The position numbers and the translations under genes were made by a program. From NCBI GenBank assembly GCA_002339015.1, contig DDJC01000051.1, positions 1 through 28,940 on the forward strand: a DNA stretch of 28,940 nt. Reading direction: 5' to 3'. Below, in pieces: positions 1-7,946 of the stretch (positions are counted from its first letter, which is position 1; each line of letters opens with the position of its first letter). The notes under the pieces were generated by a model that saw only the letters and a list, made by a program, of their open reading frames with translations, did not search any database and was not told the origin of the DNA. This DNA comes from Burkholderiales bacterium UBA1834 (GTDB lineage: Bacteria; Pseudomonadota; Gammaproteobacteria; Burkholderiales; Burkholderiaceae_C).

Positions 1-1118
1 AGGATGTTGGTCTGGAAGGCGATGCCATCGATCACGCCGATGATGTCGCCGATCTTGCGGCTGGAATCGCTGATGCCTTGCATGGTGCACACCACCTCGT
101 CGACCACCGAGCCGCCTTGCGTGGCCACGCTGGCCGCTGTCTGCGCCAGCTGATTGGCCTGCTTGGCGCTGTCGGCGTTGTTGCGCACGGTGCTGCCCAG
201 CTGTTCCATCGTGGCAGCGGTCTCTTCGAGCGCGCTGGCCTGTTGCTCCGTGCGTTGGCTGAGGTCCTGGTTGCCCTGCGCAATTTCGGCGCTGGCGGTC
301 GCGACGCTTTCGGAATTCGAGCGCACTGCGGACACCACCGATGACAGGCTGGTCTGCATGCGTGACAAGGCCATGAGCACCTGCGCCGCCTCGTCTTCGC
401 CATTGGCCTCAATGGGCTGCGTGAAATCGCCCGCGGCCACGCGGTCGGCTGTCGCGACTGCTGCGCGCAGCGGGCCGCCGATCGATCGGATCAGCCAGAA
501 CCCCGCCACCACGGCGGTGCACAGGGCCGCGACCACGCTTGCCAGCATCGTGAGGCGGGCCGAGCTGTAGGCCGCCTCGGAGTTGTCGCTTTCCGCCGAG
601 CTGCCTTCATGATTGAGCTTGATCAGTTTCAAGAGCGTGGCGGAGAAGCGCTCGTACACGGGCCTGCTGTCCTTGTCCAGCATCGCCCTGGCCTGATCGG
701 TCTGGTTGAGACGGGACATGGCGATCAGCTTGTCATGCATCTGGAGGTAGAGCTGCCAGTCTGCGGCGAAGGATTTGTAGAGCTGTCTCTCCTCATCGCT
801 GCTGATCAACTGGACGTAGGCGTCATGGTTCTTGTCGAACTCCGCTCTGACCGAGGAGATTTCCTTCTCGATGCGTGCCATCTCGGCGTCGTCGGTGGCC
901 AGCACGTGGCTGATTTCGCCGATCCGGAAGTCGGAGGTGTTGGCGTTCATCGCATTGATGCGTTCGACACTGGGCAGCCAGTTCGTGGTGATCTCATGGG
1001 TGGACGCCCGCATCTTTCCCATCTGCCACATGGCGGCCGTCGCCATGAGGACGATGAGGGTTCCGAGGACGGTCAGGGTGATCGTCAGACGCGTGGTGAT
1101 TTTGAGTGACTTGAGCAT
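1..1118 (-). CDS. Methyl-accepting chemotaxis protein (C-terminus outside window)
   Basis: Inner-membrane chemoreceptor that would sense a ligand and control CheA through CheW. The reverse-strand translation starts MLKSLKITTRLTITLTVLG and runs 372 codons to the window edge without a stop. It has TM1 at about residues 10-31, a four-helix-bundle periplasmic domain, TM2 at about 187-208, a HAMP domain to about 260, then the signalling coiled coil with QNLS-type text (GNQDLSQRTEQQASALEE) typical of Tar/Tsr-like receptors. Translation ends at GVIDGIAFQTNI, just before the conserved hairpin tip, so only the tip and the return helix are missing. The start at 1118 gives a normal N-terminal anchor. 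A FliA-like promoter lies about 70 bp upstream. The ligand cannot be told from sequence. Confidence 0.95.
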   Translation of the reverse strand, partial: MLKSLKITTRLTITLTVLGTLIVLMATAAMWQMGKMRASTHEITTNWLPSVERINAMNANTSDFRIGEISHVLATDDAEMARIEKEISSVRAEFDKNHDAYVQLISSDEERQLYKSFAADWQLYLQMHDKLIAMSRLNQTDQARAMLDKDSRPVYERFSATLLKLIKLNHEGSSAESDNSEAAYSSARLTMLASVVAALCTAVVAGFWLIRSIGGPLRAAVATADRVAAGDFTQPIEANGEDEAAQVLMALSRMQTSLSSVVSAVRSNSESVATASAEIAQGNQDLSQRTEQQASALEETAATMEQLGSTVRNNADSAKQANQLAQTAASVATQGGSVVDEVVCTMQGISDSSRKIGDIIGVIDGIAFQTNI

Positions 1119-1185
1119 GGTGGCTTCCCAAATGGACGATTGGGTAACCCTGGTCACGGCGGAGCCGCCCGGGATCGTGCTCGGC

Positions 1186-1212
1186 TTATCGGCGCCTTGT
1201 CCGAAACCATGA
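1186..1212 (-). promoter_or_regulatory. FliA (sigma-28) promoter of the chemoreceptor
   Basis: On the minus strand the -10 element GCCGATAA (1186-1193) matches the sigma-28 consensus at all 8 positions. Exactly 11 bp upstream lies TCATGGTT (1205-1212), 5 of 8 to TAAAGTTT. This is the class used for late flagellar and chemotaxis genes and fits the chemoreceptor starting at 1118. Confidence 0.7.
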
Positions 1213-1251
1213 GATCCTGGTTGGCTGCTTTGTGGAAAAAGTGGTAAATCT

Positions 1252-1285
1252 GAAATAAAAAAAGGGCTTCCTGCTGGAAGCCCTT
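1252..1285 (-). terminator. Rho-independent terminator of the acyl-CoA dehydrogenase gene
   Basis: A perfect 10-bp stem (AAGGGCTTCC 1262-1271, GGAAGCCCTT 1276-1285, 4-nt loop) is followed, in the minus-strand direction, by a T-rich tract (plus-strand A run 1252-1263). It lies 25 bp past the stop of the gene at 1310-3130 and separates it from the chemoreceptor promoter. Confidence 0.9.
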
Positions 1286-1309
1286 GGCGACGGTCGACCC
1301 GTTGGGGAA

Positions 1310-3130
1310 TCAGCCCATCACGAAGTGTTCCTTGTCCATGGCCATGGTCGAGGCGCTGGTGGCCAGCATGGCCTTGTGATGGCCGTCTGCGCGGGGCAGC
1401 AGGCGCTCGAAGTAGAACTCGGCCGTCTGGATCTTGGACTTGTAGAACTCCGGCGTCTCCTTGCCGCCCTTGGCCAGCTTCTCCGAGGCCACCACGGCCT
1501 GCTGCAGCCAGAAGTAGCCCAGCATCACGAAGCCGGCGTACATCAGGAAGTCATAGCAGGAGCTGCTGACCGTGTCGCGGTCCTTGGCGGCGCGCAGCAT
1601 GATGCGCAGCGTCGCCCACTTCCACTGCAGCGAGCGCTTGATCAGCGTGCGCGACATCGAACCCAGCGGGCCGCCGCTGAAGGCGTGCGCCTTGGCGAAG
1701 CCGATCATCTCGTTGGTGAACTCCTTGATGCACTTGCCGCGGGTCTGCAGCAGCACCTTGCGGCCCAGCAGGTCCAGCGCCTGGATGCCCGTGGTGCCTT
1801 CGTACAGCGTGGAGATCCGCGCGTCACGGGCGATCTGTTCCATGCCGTGCTCCTTGATGTAGCCGTGGCCGCCGAACACCTGCATGCCCAGGTTGGCCGA
1901 CTCCAGGCCCATCTCCGTCAGGAAGCCCTTGAGGATGGGGGTATAGAAGCCCAGGCGGTTGTCGTAGTCCTCGTACTTGGCCTGGTTGCCTTCCAGGATG
2001 CCGTTGACCATGTTGTCGGCCAGCTTGGCAGCGTGGTAGATCATCGAGCGACCGCCTTCGGCCACGGCCTTCTGGGTCAGCAGCATGCGGCGCACGTCGG
2101 CGTGCCAGATCAGCGCGTCGGCCACCTGGTCGGCGTCCTTCTTGCCCGACAGGGCGCGCATGGAACGGCGCTCCATGGCGTAGGGCAGGGCGCCCTGGTA
2201 GGACAGCTCGGCATGGGCCACGCCCTGCACGGCGGTGCCGATGCGGGCCGTATTCATGAAGGTGAACATCGCTTCAAGCCCCTTGTTGGGCTCGGCGATC
2301 ATGTAGCCGATGGCCTCGTCGAAGTTCAGCACGGCGGTGGCCGAGGCACGGATGCCCATTTTGTGCTCGATCGAGCCGCAGACCACGGGGTTGCGCGCAC
2401 CGAGCGAACCATCGGCGCCCACCATGAACTTGGGCACGATGAACAGCGAGATCCCGCGCGTGCCCTTGGGCGCATCCGGCAGGCGGGCCAGCACGATGTG
2501 AATGATGTTCTCAGCCAGGTCGTGTTCGCCGGCGGAGATGAAGATCTTGGTGCCGGTGAGCTTGTAGCTGCCGTCGCCCACGGGCTCGGCCTTGGTCTTG
2601 ACCTGGCCCAGGTCGGTGCCGCACTGCGGCTCGGTCAGGCACATGGTGCCGGTCCACTCGCCGGAGACCAGCTTGGGCAGATAGGTGTTCTTCTGGGCTT
2701 CGTTGCCGTACTGCATGATGGTGTTCATGCAGCCCAGGCTCAGGCCGGGGTACATGGTGAACGACCAGTTGGCCGTGCCCATCATCTCGGCCTTCATCAG
2801 GTTCAGCGACATCGGCAGGCCCTGGCCGCCGTATTCGGTCGGGTGCGACAGGCCCTGCCAGCCGCCGGCCACGTACTCGGCATAGGCTTCCTTGAAGCCC
2901 TTGGGCGTGGTCACGTTCCCATTCTCGAAGTGGCAGCCTTCCAGGTCGCCGGAATGGTTGATGGGCGACAGGATCTCCTCGCAGAACGTCGCGCAGCCCT
3001 CGAGGATGGCATCCACCATGTCGGGCGTGGCTTCGCCGCCGTTGGACAGGCTGGCGTAATGGGCGGGGTAGTCGAACACCTCGTTGAGCAGGAACTTGAC
3101 GTCACGCAAAGGGGCCTTGTACTGCGGCAT
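1310..3130 (-). CDS. Acyl-CoA dehydrogenase, DmdC-like long form
   Basis: FAD-dependent oxidation of an acyl-CoA to the enoyl-CoA, in fatty-acid or 3-methylmercaptopropionyl-CoA breakdown. The 606-residue protein has the order N-terminal helical domain, beta domain with MCLTEPQCGTDLG and FISAGEHD, and C-terminal helical domain. YEGTTGIQALDLLGRK holds the likely catalytic Glu (about residue 444). The roughly 130 residues after it form the extra C-terminal domain of this long subfamily, which makes it longer than the usual 380-residue enzymes. The start is set by GAGGTGA just upstream of ATG at 3130. The partial paralogue at 28145 shares most of its N-terminal motifs. The family is clear; substrate chain length is not, and long-chain acyl-CoA is the more likely guess. 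Confidence 0.93.
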   Translation of the reverse strand: MPQYKAPLRDVKFLLNEVFDYPAHYASLSNGGEATPDMVDAILEGCATFCEEILSPINHSGDLEGCHFENGNVTTPKGFKEAYAEYVAGGWQGLSHPTEYGGQGLPMSLNLMKAEMMGTANWSFTMYPGLSLGCMNTIMQYGNEAQKNTYLPKLVSGEWTGTMCLTEPQCGTDLGQVKTKAEPVGDGSYKLTGTKIFISAGEHDLAENIIHIVLARLPDAPKGTRGISLFIVPKFMVGADGSLGARNPVVCGSIEHKMGIRASATAVLNFDEAIGYMIAEPNKGLEAMFTFMNTARIGTAVQGVAHAELSYQGALPYAMERRSMRALSGKKDADQVADALIWHADVRRMLLTQKAVAEGGRSMIYHAAKLADNMVNGILEGNQAKYEDYDNRLGFYTPILKGFLTEMGLESANLGMQVFGGHGYIKEHGMEQIARDARISTLYEGTTGIQALDLLGRKVLLQTRGKCIKEFTNEMIGFAKAHAFSGGPLGSMSRTLIKRSLQWKWATLRIMLRAAKDRDTVSSSCYDFLMYAGFVMLGYFWLQQAVVASEKLAKGGKETPEFYKSKIQTAEFYFERLLPRADGHHKAMLATSASTMAMDKEHFVMG

Positions 3131-3218
3131 ATGTCACCTCGGGTCATCGGGCGGGCCCGCCAGGCCGCGCCACCATGTGAAAACGCATCCGGCAGCCCGC
3201 CGGCGGGGATCGATTCGT

Positions 3219-3253
3219 TTCGAACGCTCGTTCTTTTCAAACGGGCGTTCGAA
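3219..3253. promoter_or_regulatory. Tandem palindromic operator, likely TetR-type
   Basis: Two copies of AACGNNCGTT (AACGCTCGTT at 3223-3232, AACGGGCGTT at 3240-3249) are centred 17 bp apart. Outer arms TTCGAACG (3219-3226) and CGTTCGAA (3246-3253) make the whole site a larger inverted repeat. It lies just downstream of a TATAAA-like -10 on the minus strand (3263-3268), where a repressor would block the acyl-CoA dehydrogenase gene. A one-mismatch copy precedes the TetR gene at 27326. Confidence 0.6.
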
Positions 3254-3348
3254 TTGGCCGCATTTATACCCCAGCAGTGAGCGCTTGTGGGGAGGATTTC
3301 CGCGTGGGTGTGGGGGATTTGGCAGGGATTCACGGGGCTCCCCCATGA

Positions 3349-3396
3349 GTGGAGGGGGCGGGGCCCACAGGGGGATCCGGCGCAGCGCCCCTCCAC
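3349..3396. repeat. GC-rich imperfect inverted repeat in the intergenic region
   Basis: GTGGAGGGGGCG (3349-3360) pairs with CGCCCCTCCAC (3386-3396) with one bulged G, around a G-rich loop. It lies between the divergent acyl-CoA dehydrogenase and BMP transporter promoters. Apart from this, the 384-bp gap 3131-3514 holds only the operator and promoter elements listed separately; no convincing small gene was seen. Confidence 0.35.
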
Positions 3397-3441
3397 GCAA
3401 GGCGTTACATGGGGTTCTCGGGCGTTTGCGCACACAGGGAG

Positions 3442-3487
3442 TTGTTGGCACGCCCCATGCTTGTATACCAGTGTGTACATCACTGGT
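3442..3487 (+). promoter_or_regulatory. Promoter and GntR-like operator of the nitrogen-scavenging block
   Basis: A possible -35 TTGTTG (3442-3447) and -10 TATACC (3464-3469) have a 16-bp spacer. Overlapping the -10 is TTGTATACCA (3461-3470), 9 of 10 to the TTGTATACAA type of site bound by FadR-family GntR repressors, followed by a second GTGTAC core (3473-3478). The arms ACCAGTG/CACTGGT (3467-3473 and 3481-3487) form a perfect inverted repeat. The block ends with a FadR-family gene, the natural candidate to bind here. Confidence 0.5.
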
Positions 3488-3514
3488 CGCACCCCCCTGG
3501 TGCAAGGAGCAAGC

Positions 3515-4633
3515 ATGTCAATGGATCACTGGAATCGTCGGTCTTGGATCAAGAACGTGGGCGCTGCAGGGGCGATGGCCTCGCTGGGCGGCCTGCCGCT
3601 GCTGGCACGAGCGCAGAAGCCGCTCACCATCGGCATGATCTACGTGGGCCCCAAGGACGATTTCGGCTACAACCAGTCGCACTACGAGGCGGCGTCCGAG
3701 ATCAAGAAGATGGCCGGGATCAAGATCGTGGCCGAGGAGAACGTGCCCGAGACCCAGGCCGTGCAGAAGACCATGCAGGGCATGATCTCGCAGGACGGCG
3801 CCACGCTGCTGTTCCCCACTTCGTTCGGCTACTTCAACCCGCACATCCTGGATGTGGCCAAGAAGAACCCCGACGTGCGCTTCTCGCACTGCGGCGGCAT
3901 GTGGGATGCGGCCAAGCATCCCAAGAACGTGGGCAGCTTCTTCGGCTACATCGACGAGTGCCAGTACCTCAACGGCGTGATCGCCGGCCACATGACCAAA
4001 TCGAAGAAGATCGGCTTCGTGGCGGCCAAGCCCATCCCGCAGGTGCTGCGCAACATCAACGCTTTCACGCTGGGGGCCAAGTCGGTGCACCCGGACATCA
4101 CCTGCTCGGTGATCTTCACCGGTGACTGGTCCATGCCGGTCAAGGAGGCCGAGGCCACCAACAGCCTGGCCGACCAGGGTGTCGATGTGTTCACGATGCA
4201 CGTGGACGGCCCCAAGGTGGTGGTGGAAACCGCCGCCAAGCGCGGCAAGTTCGTCTGCGGCTACCACGCCAGCCAGGCCAAGCTCGCGCCCAACGCCTAC
4301 CTCACCGGCGCCGAATGGAACTGGATCACGCCCTACAAGCAGATCGTCGAGGCCGCGCGCACCGGCAAGCCGCACCCCAACTTCCTGCGCGGCGGTCTGA
4401 AGGAAGGCTTCGTGAAGACCTCACCCTACGGTTCGATGGTGCCCGAAGGCGCGCGCAAGGCGGCCGATGCCGTCAAGGCCCTGATGCTCAAAGACCAGTT
4501 CGAAATCTTCAAGGGCGAGCTCAAGGACAACACCGGCAAGGTCGTGATTCCCAAGGGCACCACCATCAAGCAGATCGATCCGGTGCTGGAAGGCATGAAC
4601 TACCTGGTCGAAGGCGTGATCGGCAAGGTCTGA
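3515..4633 (+). CDS. BMP-family ABC transporter substrate-binding protein
   Basis: Periplasmic binding protein of the BMP/PnrA family, which carries nucleosides, purines and related small molecules to a membrane permease. The mature part begins KPLTIGMIYVGPKDDFGYNQSH, the usual N-terminus of this fold, and contains later family motifs such as GFVAAKPIPQVLRNINAF. The N-terminus NRRSWIKN followed by an Ala/Gly/Leu stretch and ARAQ looks like a Tat signal peptide. ATG at 3515 is preceded by AAGGAG at 3504-3509, which supports it over upstream in-frame starts. The product is 372 residues. Two matching permeases follow at once, but the matching ATPase is 7 kb downstream. The substrate is not known; a nucleobase- or ureide-like compound fits the neighbours. 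Confidence 0.92.
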   Translation: MSMDHWNRRSWIKNVGAAGAMASLGGLPLLARAQKPLTIGMIYVGPKDDFGYNQSHYEAASEIKKMAGIKIVAEENVPETQAVQKTMQGMISQDGATLLFPTSFGYFNPHILDVAKKNPDVRFSHCGGMWDAAKHPKNVGSFFGYIDECQYLNGVIAGHMTKSKKIGFVAAKPIPQVLRNINAFTLGAKSVHPDITCSVIFTGDWSMPVKEAEATNSLADQGVDVFTMHVDGPKVVVETAAKRGKFVCGYHASQAKLAPNAYLTGAEWNWITPYKQIVEAARTGKPHPNFLRGGLKEGFVKTSPYGSMVPEGARKAADAVKALMLKDQFEIFKGELKDNTGKVVIPKGTTIKQIDPVLEGMNYLVEGVIGKV

Positions 4634-4696
4634 TCCTTGCAAGCGCACTGAACACGCACCCAGGCACGCCCTCCCCAGACGAAAGGCCGACCCGCC

Positions 4697-5884
4697 ATGA
4701 GCACCGCAACGACACCGCCCGCAGCAGCCCCCAAGGGCCCGTCGGCCTGGGGCTCGGCCCTGGAGTCCATCGGCCTGCCTCTGCTGGCGCTGGCCGGTGC
4801 GGTGCTGATGTTCGGCTTCTTCGTGTGGCTGGGTGGTACCTCGCCGGTGGAGACCTGGGTGCTGCTGTTCAAGGGGGCGTTCGGTGATGCCTTCTCGTGG
4901 CAGAACACCTTGCAGCGCGCCGCGCCGCTGATGCTGACCGCGCTGTGCGTGGCCATCCCCCAGCGCGCGGGCCTGATGGTGATCGGCGGCGAAGGCGCGC
5001 TGGTGCTGGGCGGTCTGGGCTGCGCGGGGCTGCCCTACCTGTTCGCGCCGCCACAAGGCGTGGCCGGCACCGCGATGGTGCTGGCAGCCGGCGCCCTGTG
5101 CGGTGCGGCCTGGGTGGCGCTGGTGGGCGTGCTGCGGCAATACCGTGGCGTGAACGAGACCATCAGCTCGCTGCTGATGGGCTACCTGGCCATCGGCCTG
5201 TTCAAGCATTTCGTGGAAGGGCCCATGCGGGATCCTTCCAGCCTCAACAAGCCATCGACCCTGCCGCTGCCCGAGAGCAACCTGCTGGGCCTGATCCCTG
5301 GCTACGAGGTGCACTGGGGGCTGGTGTGGGGTGTGATCGCGTGCCTGCTGGCCGGCATCTGGCTGCACGGCACCACGCACGGTTTCTCGACCCGTGTGGT
5401 GGGCGGCAACGCCCGCGCTGCACGGCTGGTGGGCTTGCCTGTGCCGGCGCTGGTGATCACGGCCTGCGCCGTGGGCGGTGGCAGCGCAGGCCTGGCTGGC
5501 GCCATCGAGGTGGCGGCGGTGCACACCAATGCCAATGCCTCGCTGATGGCGGGCCTGGGCTACACCGGCATCCTGGTGTCTTTCGTGGCCCGGCACAACC
5601 CCATCGCGGTGATCCCGGTGGCGATCCTGTTCGGTGGCTTCGGGGCGGCGGGCAGCCTGCTGCAGCGCCGGCTCGATCTGCCCGATGCCTCGGTGCTGGT
5701 GCTGCAGGGCTTCGCCTTCGTGTTGATTCTGGCCAGCGAGGCACTGCGTGGCCGGCTGGGTGAGCTGTGGCGCGGGCGCACGCCGGCACCCGCCGCCACC
5801 ACGCCGCCGAGCGCTTCGCCCTCGCCATCGTCCCCATCCGTCAACAGCGCAGCCCCGGTGGGCACCGCGCAGGAGGCCGCGTAA
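4697..5884 (+). CDS. BMP-type ABC transporter permease 1 (YufP-like)
   Basis: Inner-membrane permease of the BPD_transp_2 type (relatives: ribose RbsC, B. subtilis YufP). The 395-residue protein has about nine hydrophobic segments and the family motif GVNETISSLLMGYLAIG, close to the GVNEVIS motif of nucleoside permeases. The C-terminal 35 residues are Ala/Pro/Ser-rich and probably cytoplasmic. The gene lies 63 bp after the binding protein and its TAA directly abuts the ATG of permease 2, so the two are translated together. It would pair with permease 2 and the double ATPase at 11588. Confidence 0.92.
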   Translation: MSTATTPPAAAPKGPSAWGSALESIGLPLLALAGAVLMFGFFVWLGGTSPVETWVLLFKGAFGDAFSWQNTLQRAAPLMLTALCVAIPQRAGLMVIGGEGALVLGGLGCAGLPYLFAPPQGVAGTAMVLAAGALCGAAWVALVGVLRQYRGVNETISSLLMGYLAIGLFKHFVEGPMRDPSSLNKPSTLPLPESNLLGLIPGYEVHWGLVWGVIACLLAGIWLHGTTHGFSTRVVGGNARAARLVGLPVPALVITACAVGGGSAGLAGAIEVAAVHTNANASLMAGLGYTGILVSFVARHNPIAVIPVAILFGGFGAAGSLLQRRLDLPDASVLVLQGFAFVLILASEALRGRLGELWRGRTPAPAATTPPSASPSPSSPSVNSAAPVGTAQEAA

Positions 5885-6805
5885 ATGAGCATCGACATCT
5901 GGGGCGACGTGGCCCTGGCCGTGGTGGGCGGTGCGATCCGCGTGGGCACGCCTTTCCTGTTCGTGAGCCTGGGCGAATGCCTGACCGAAAAATCCGGCCG
6001 CATCAACCTGGGCCTTGAGGGGGTGCTGGTGCTGTCGGCCATGGCCGGCTTCGGGGGCAGCTACCTCACGGGCAATGTGTGGCTGGGCGTGCTGCTGGCC
6101 GGCGTGGTCGGCGCGATGCTGGCCATGCTGCACGGCTTGCTGTGCTCGCTGCCGCGCGTGAACGACATCGCCACCGGCATCGCGCTGATGCTGCTGGGCG
6201 CGGGCCTGGCCTTCTACCTGGGCAAGCCGCTGATCCAGCCGCAGGCGCCGCAGATCCCGTCGATCGATCTGGGCTCGTGGAGCGATTCGCAGCAGGTGCA
6301 GGCGGCGCTGCGCATCAACGCGCTGTTCCCGATCGGCGTGCTGCTGGCCGTGCTGATGGCCTGGGCCTTCGCCAACACACGCTGGGGCCTGATCGTGCGC
6401 ATGGCCGGTGACAGCAGCGATGCGGCACGGGCGCTGGGTTATTCCGTCAATACGGTGCGCGTGCTGGCCACCACGGTGGGCGGCTTCATTGCCGGCATGG
6501 GCGGCGCCTCGCTGTCGCTGTACTACCCGGGCAGCTGGAACGAGGGCTTGTCCAGCGGGCAGGGCCTGATCGCGGTGGCACTGGTGATCTTCGCGCGGTG
6601 GCGGCCGGTGGCCTGCCTGGGCGCCGCCCTGTTGTTCGGTGGCGCGGGCGCATTGGGCCCGGCCTTGCAGTCGGTGGGCATCAGCGCCGGCTACCACCTC
6701 TTCAATGCAGTGCCCTATGCACTGACGCTGCTGATCCTGATCTGGACCTGCAGCCCCAAGCGCTCGCTGCAGGGCGCGCCGATGGAACTGAACGTGTCGC
6801 GCTGA
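5885..6805 (+). CDS. BMP-type ABC transporter permease 2 (YufQ-like)
   Basis: Second inner-membrane permease of the BMP system (306 residues, about eight hydrophobic segments). The N-terminal text LGECLTEKSGRINLGLEGVL is the hallmark of this half (relatives: YufQ, YcjP-like nucleoside permeases). RMAGDSSDAARALGYSVN near residue 180 is the cytoplasmic coupling loop that meets the ATPase. The start codon follows the previous stop without a gap, with an AGGAGG-like site inside the upstream gene, so translational coupling is likely. The heterodimer of the two permeases forms the channel. Confidence 0.92.
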   Translation: MSIDIWGDVALAVVGGAIRVGTPFLFVSLGECLTEKSGRINLGLEGVLVLSAMAGFGGSYLTGNVWLGVLLAGVVGAMLAMLHGLLCSLPRVNDIATGIALMLLGAGLAFYLGKPLIQPQAPQIPSIDLGSWSDSQQVQAALRINALFPIGVLLAVLMAWAFANTRWGLIVRMAGDSSDAARALGYSVNTVRVLATTVGGFIAGMGGASLSLYYPGSWNEGLSSGQGLIAVALVIFARWRPVACLGAALLFGGAGALGPALQSVGISAGYHLFNAVPYALTLLILIWTCSPKRSLQGAPMELNVSR

Positions 6806-6869
6806 TGGGGACGTGCACGGCCTGCAGCGGCCCGGTGCCTTGGCGACACATGAGCAGAAGGAGCATGCA

Positions 6870-7946
6870 ATGAGCGGCTTGAGCGGATTGAACAAGACCC
6901 CGAACGGCGTGGTGGTCGGCATGGTGCAGCTGCAGTTGCCCGTGGTGGACACACCCGCGCAGCTGGCGGCGCAGAAGGACCGTATCGTGGCCATGGTGGG
7001 CAAGGCCCGCCGCAGCTATCCGGGCATGGACCTGGTGGTGTTCCCGGAATACTCGCTGCACGGCCTGTCGATGAGCACGGCTGACGAGTTGATGGTGAGC
7101 CTGGATGGCCCCGAGGTGGCGGCTTTCCGCGAGGCCTGCATCGAGCACCGCATCTGGGGCTGCTTCTCCATCATGGAGAAGAACCCGCAAGGCAACCCGT
7201 ACAACACCGGCCTGATCATCGACGACCAGGGCGTGATCAAACTGTACTACCGCAAGTTCCACCCCTGGGTGCCGGTGGAGCCCTGGGAGCCCGGCAACAT
7301 GGGCATCCCCGTGATTGACGGCCCCAAGGGCCTCAAGCTCGGCCTGATCATCTGCCACGACGGCATGTTCCCCGAGATGGCCCGCGAGTGCGCCTACAAG
7401 GGCGCCGAACTGATGATCCGCACGGCCGGCTACACCGCGCCCATCCGCCACGCCTGGCAGATCACCAACCAGGCCAACGCCTTCCAGAACCTGATGGCCA
7501 CGGCCAGCGTGTGCCTGTGCGGCAGCGACGGCACCTTCGATTCGATGGGCGAGGCCATGGTGTGCAGCTTCGACGGCACCGTGATGGCGCAGGGTGGTGG
7601 CCGCCCCGACGAGATCGTGTGCGCCGAGATCCGCGCCGACCTGATCCGCGAGGCGCGCGCGCACTGGGGCGTCGAGAACAACATCTACCAGCTCTACCAC
7701 CGCGGCTACGTGGCGGTGAAGGGCGGCGCGCAGGACTGCCCCTACACCTTCATGCAGGACATGGTGGACGGCACGTTCGAACTGCCATGGGAAGCCCAGG
7801 TGGCGCATACCGATGGCCAATCCTGCGGCTTCGCCCCGCCCACCCGCGCCTTCCAGGGCAACGAGACCAACCTGCTGGACACGCCTGCGCAGGCGTCCCT
7901 GTTCAATGCCAGCACCAACGCCAACGGCATCAAGGAGGCCGCATGA
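6870..7946 (+). CDS. amiF: Formamidase (AmiF-like, nitrilase superfamily)
   Basis: Cytoplasmic hydrolase expected to split formamide into formate and ammonia. The predicted catalytic triad is Glu60 (FPEYS), Lys129 (YRKFHPW) and Cys162 (IICHDG), with the same 33-residue Lys-Cys spacing as characterised aliphatic amidases/formamidases. FPEYSLHGLS and VENNIYQLYHRGYVA are closer to AmiF than to the acetamidase AmiE. At 358 residues it is slightly longer than H. pylori AmiF (about 334), mostly through a C-terminal tail. AAGGAG at 6858-6863 sets the start. It overlaps the next gene by ATGA. Its place among ureide genes suggests the true substrate could be an N-formyl ureide or that formamide is a pathway product; this is inference. 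Confidence 0.88.
   Translation: MSGLSGLNKTPNGVVVGMVQLQLPVVDTPAQLAAQKDRIVAMVGKARRSYPGMDLVVFPEYSLHGLSMSTADELMVSLDGPEVAAFREACIEHRIWGCFSIMEKNPQGNPYNTGLIIDDQGVIKLYYRKFHPWVPVEPWEPGNMGIPVIDGPKGLKLGLIICHDGMFPEMARECAYKGAELMIRTAGYTAPIRHAWQITNQANAFQNLMATASVCLCGSDGTFDSMGEAMVCSFDGTVMAQGGGRPDEIVCAEIRADLIREARAHWGVENNIYQLYHRGYVAVKGGAQDCPYTFMQDMVDGTFELPWEAQVAHTDGQSCGFAPPTRAFQGNETNLLDTPAQASLFNASTNANGIKEAA

Noticed and set aside
1325..3280. 651-codon plus-strand reading frame opposite the acyl-CoA dehydrogenase
   Set aside because: His/Gly/Ala/Leu-rich translation with no domain, an antisense shadow of a clear enzyme gene; long open frames opposite genes are common at this GC content.
3287..3514. Upstream extension of the BMP binding protein
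   Set aside because: Would put 76 residues of G/C-run-derived sequence before a Tat signal; AAGGAG at 3504-3509 fits ATG 3515.
4421..7003. 860-codon minus-strand reading frame across two permease genes
   Set aside because: Gln/His/Arg/Ala-rich text without domain features; it lies opposite two well-recognised permeases and has no ribosome binding site of note.
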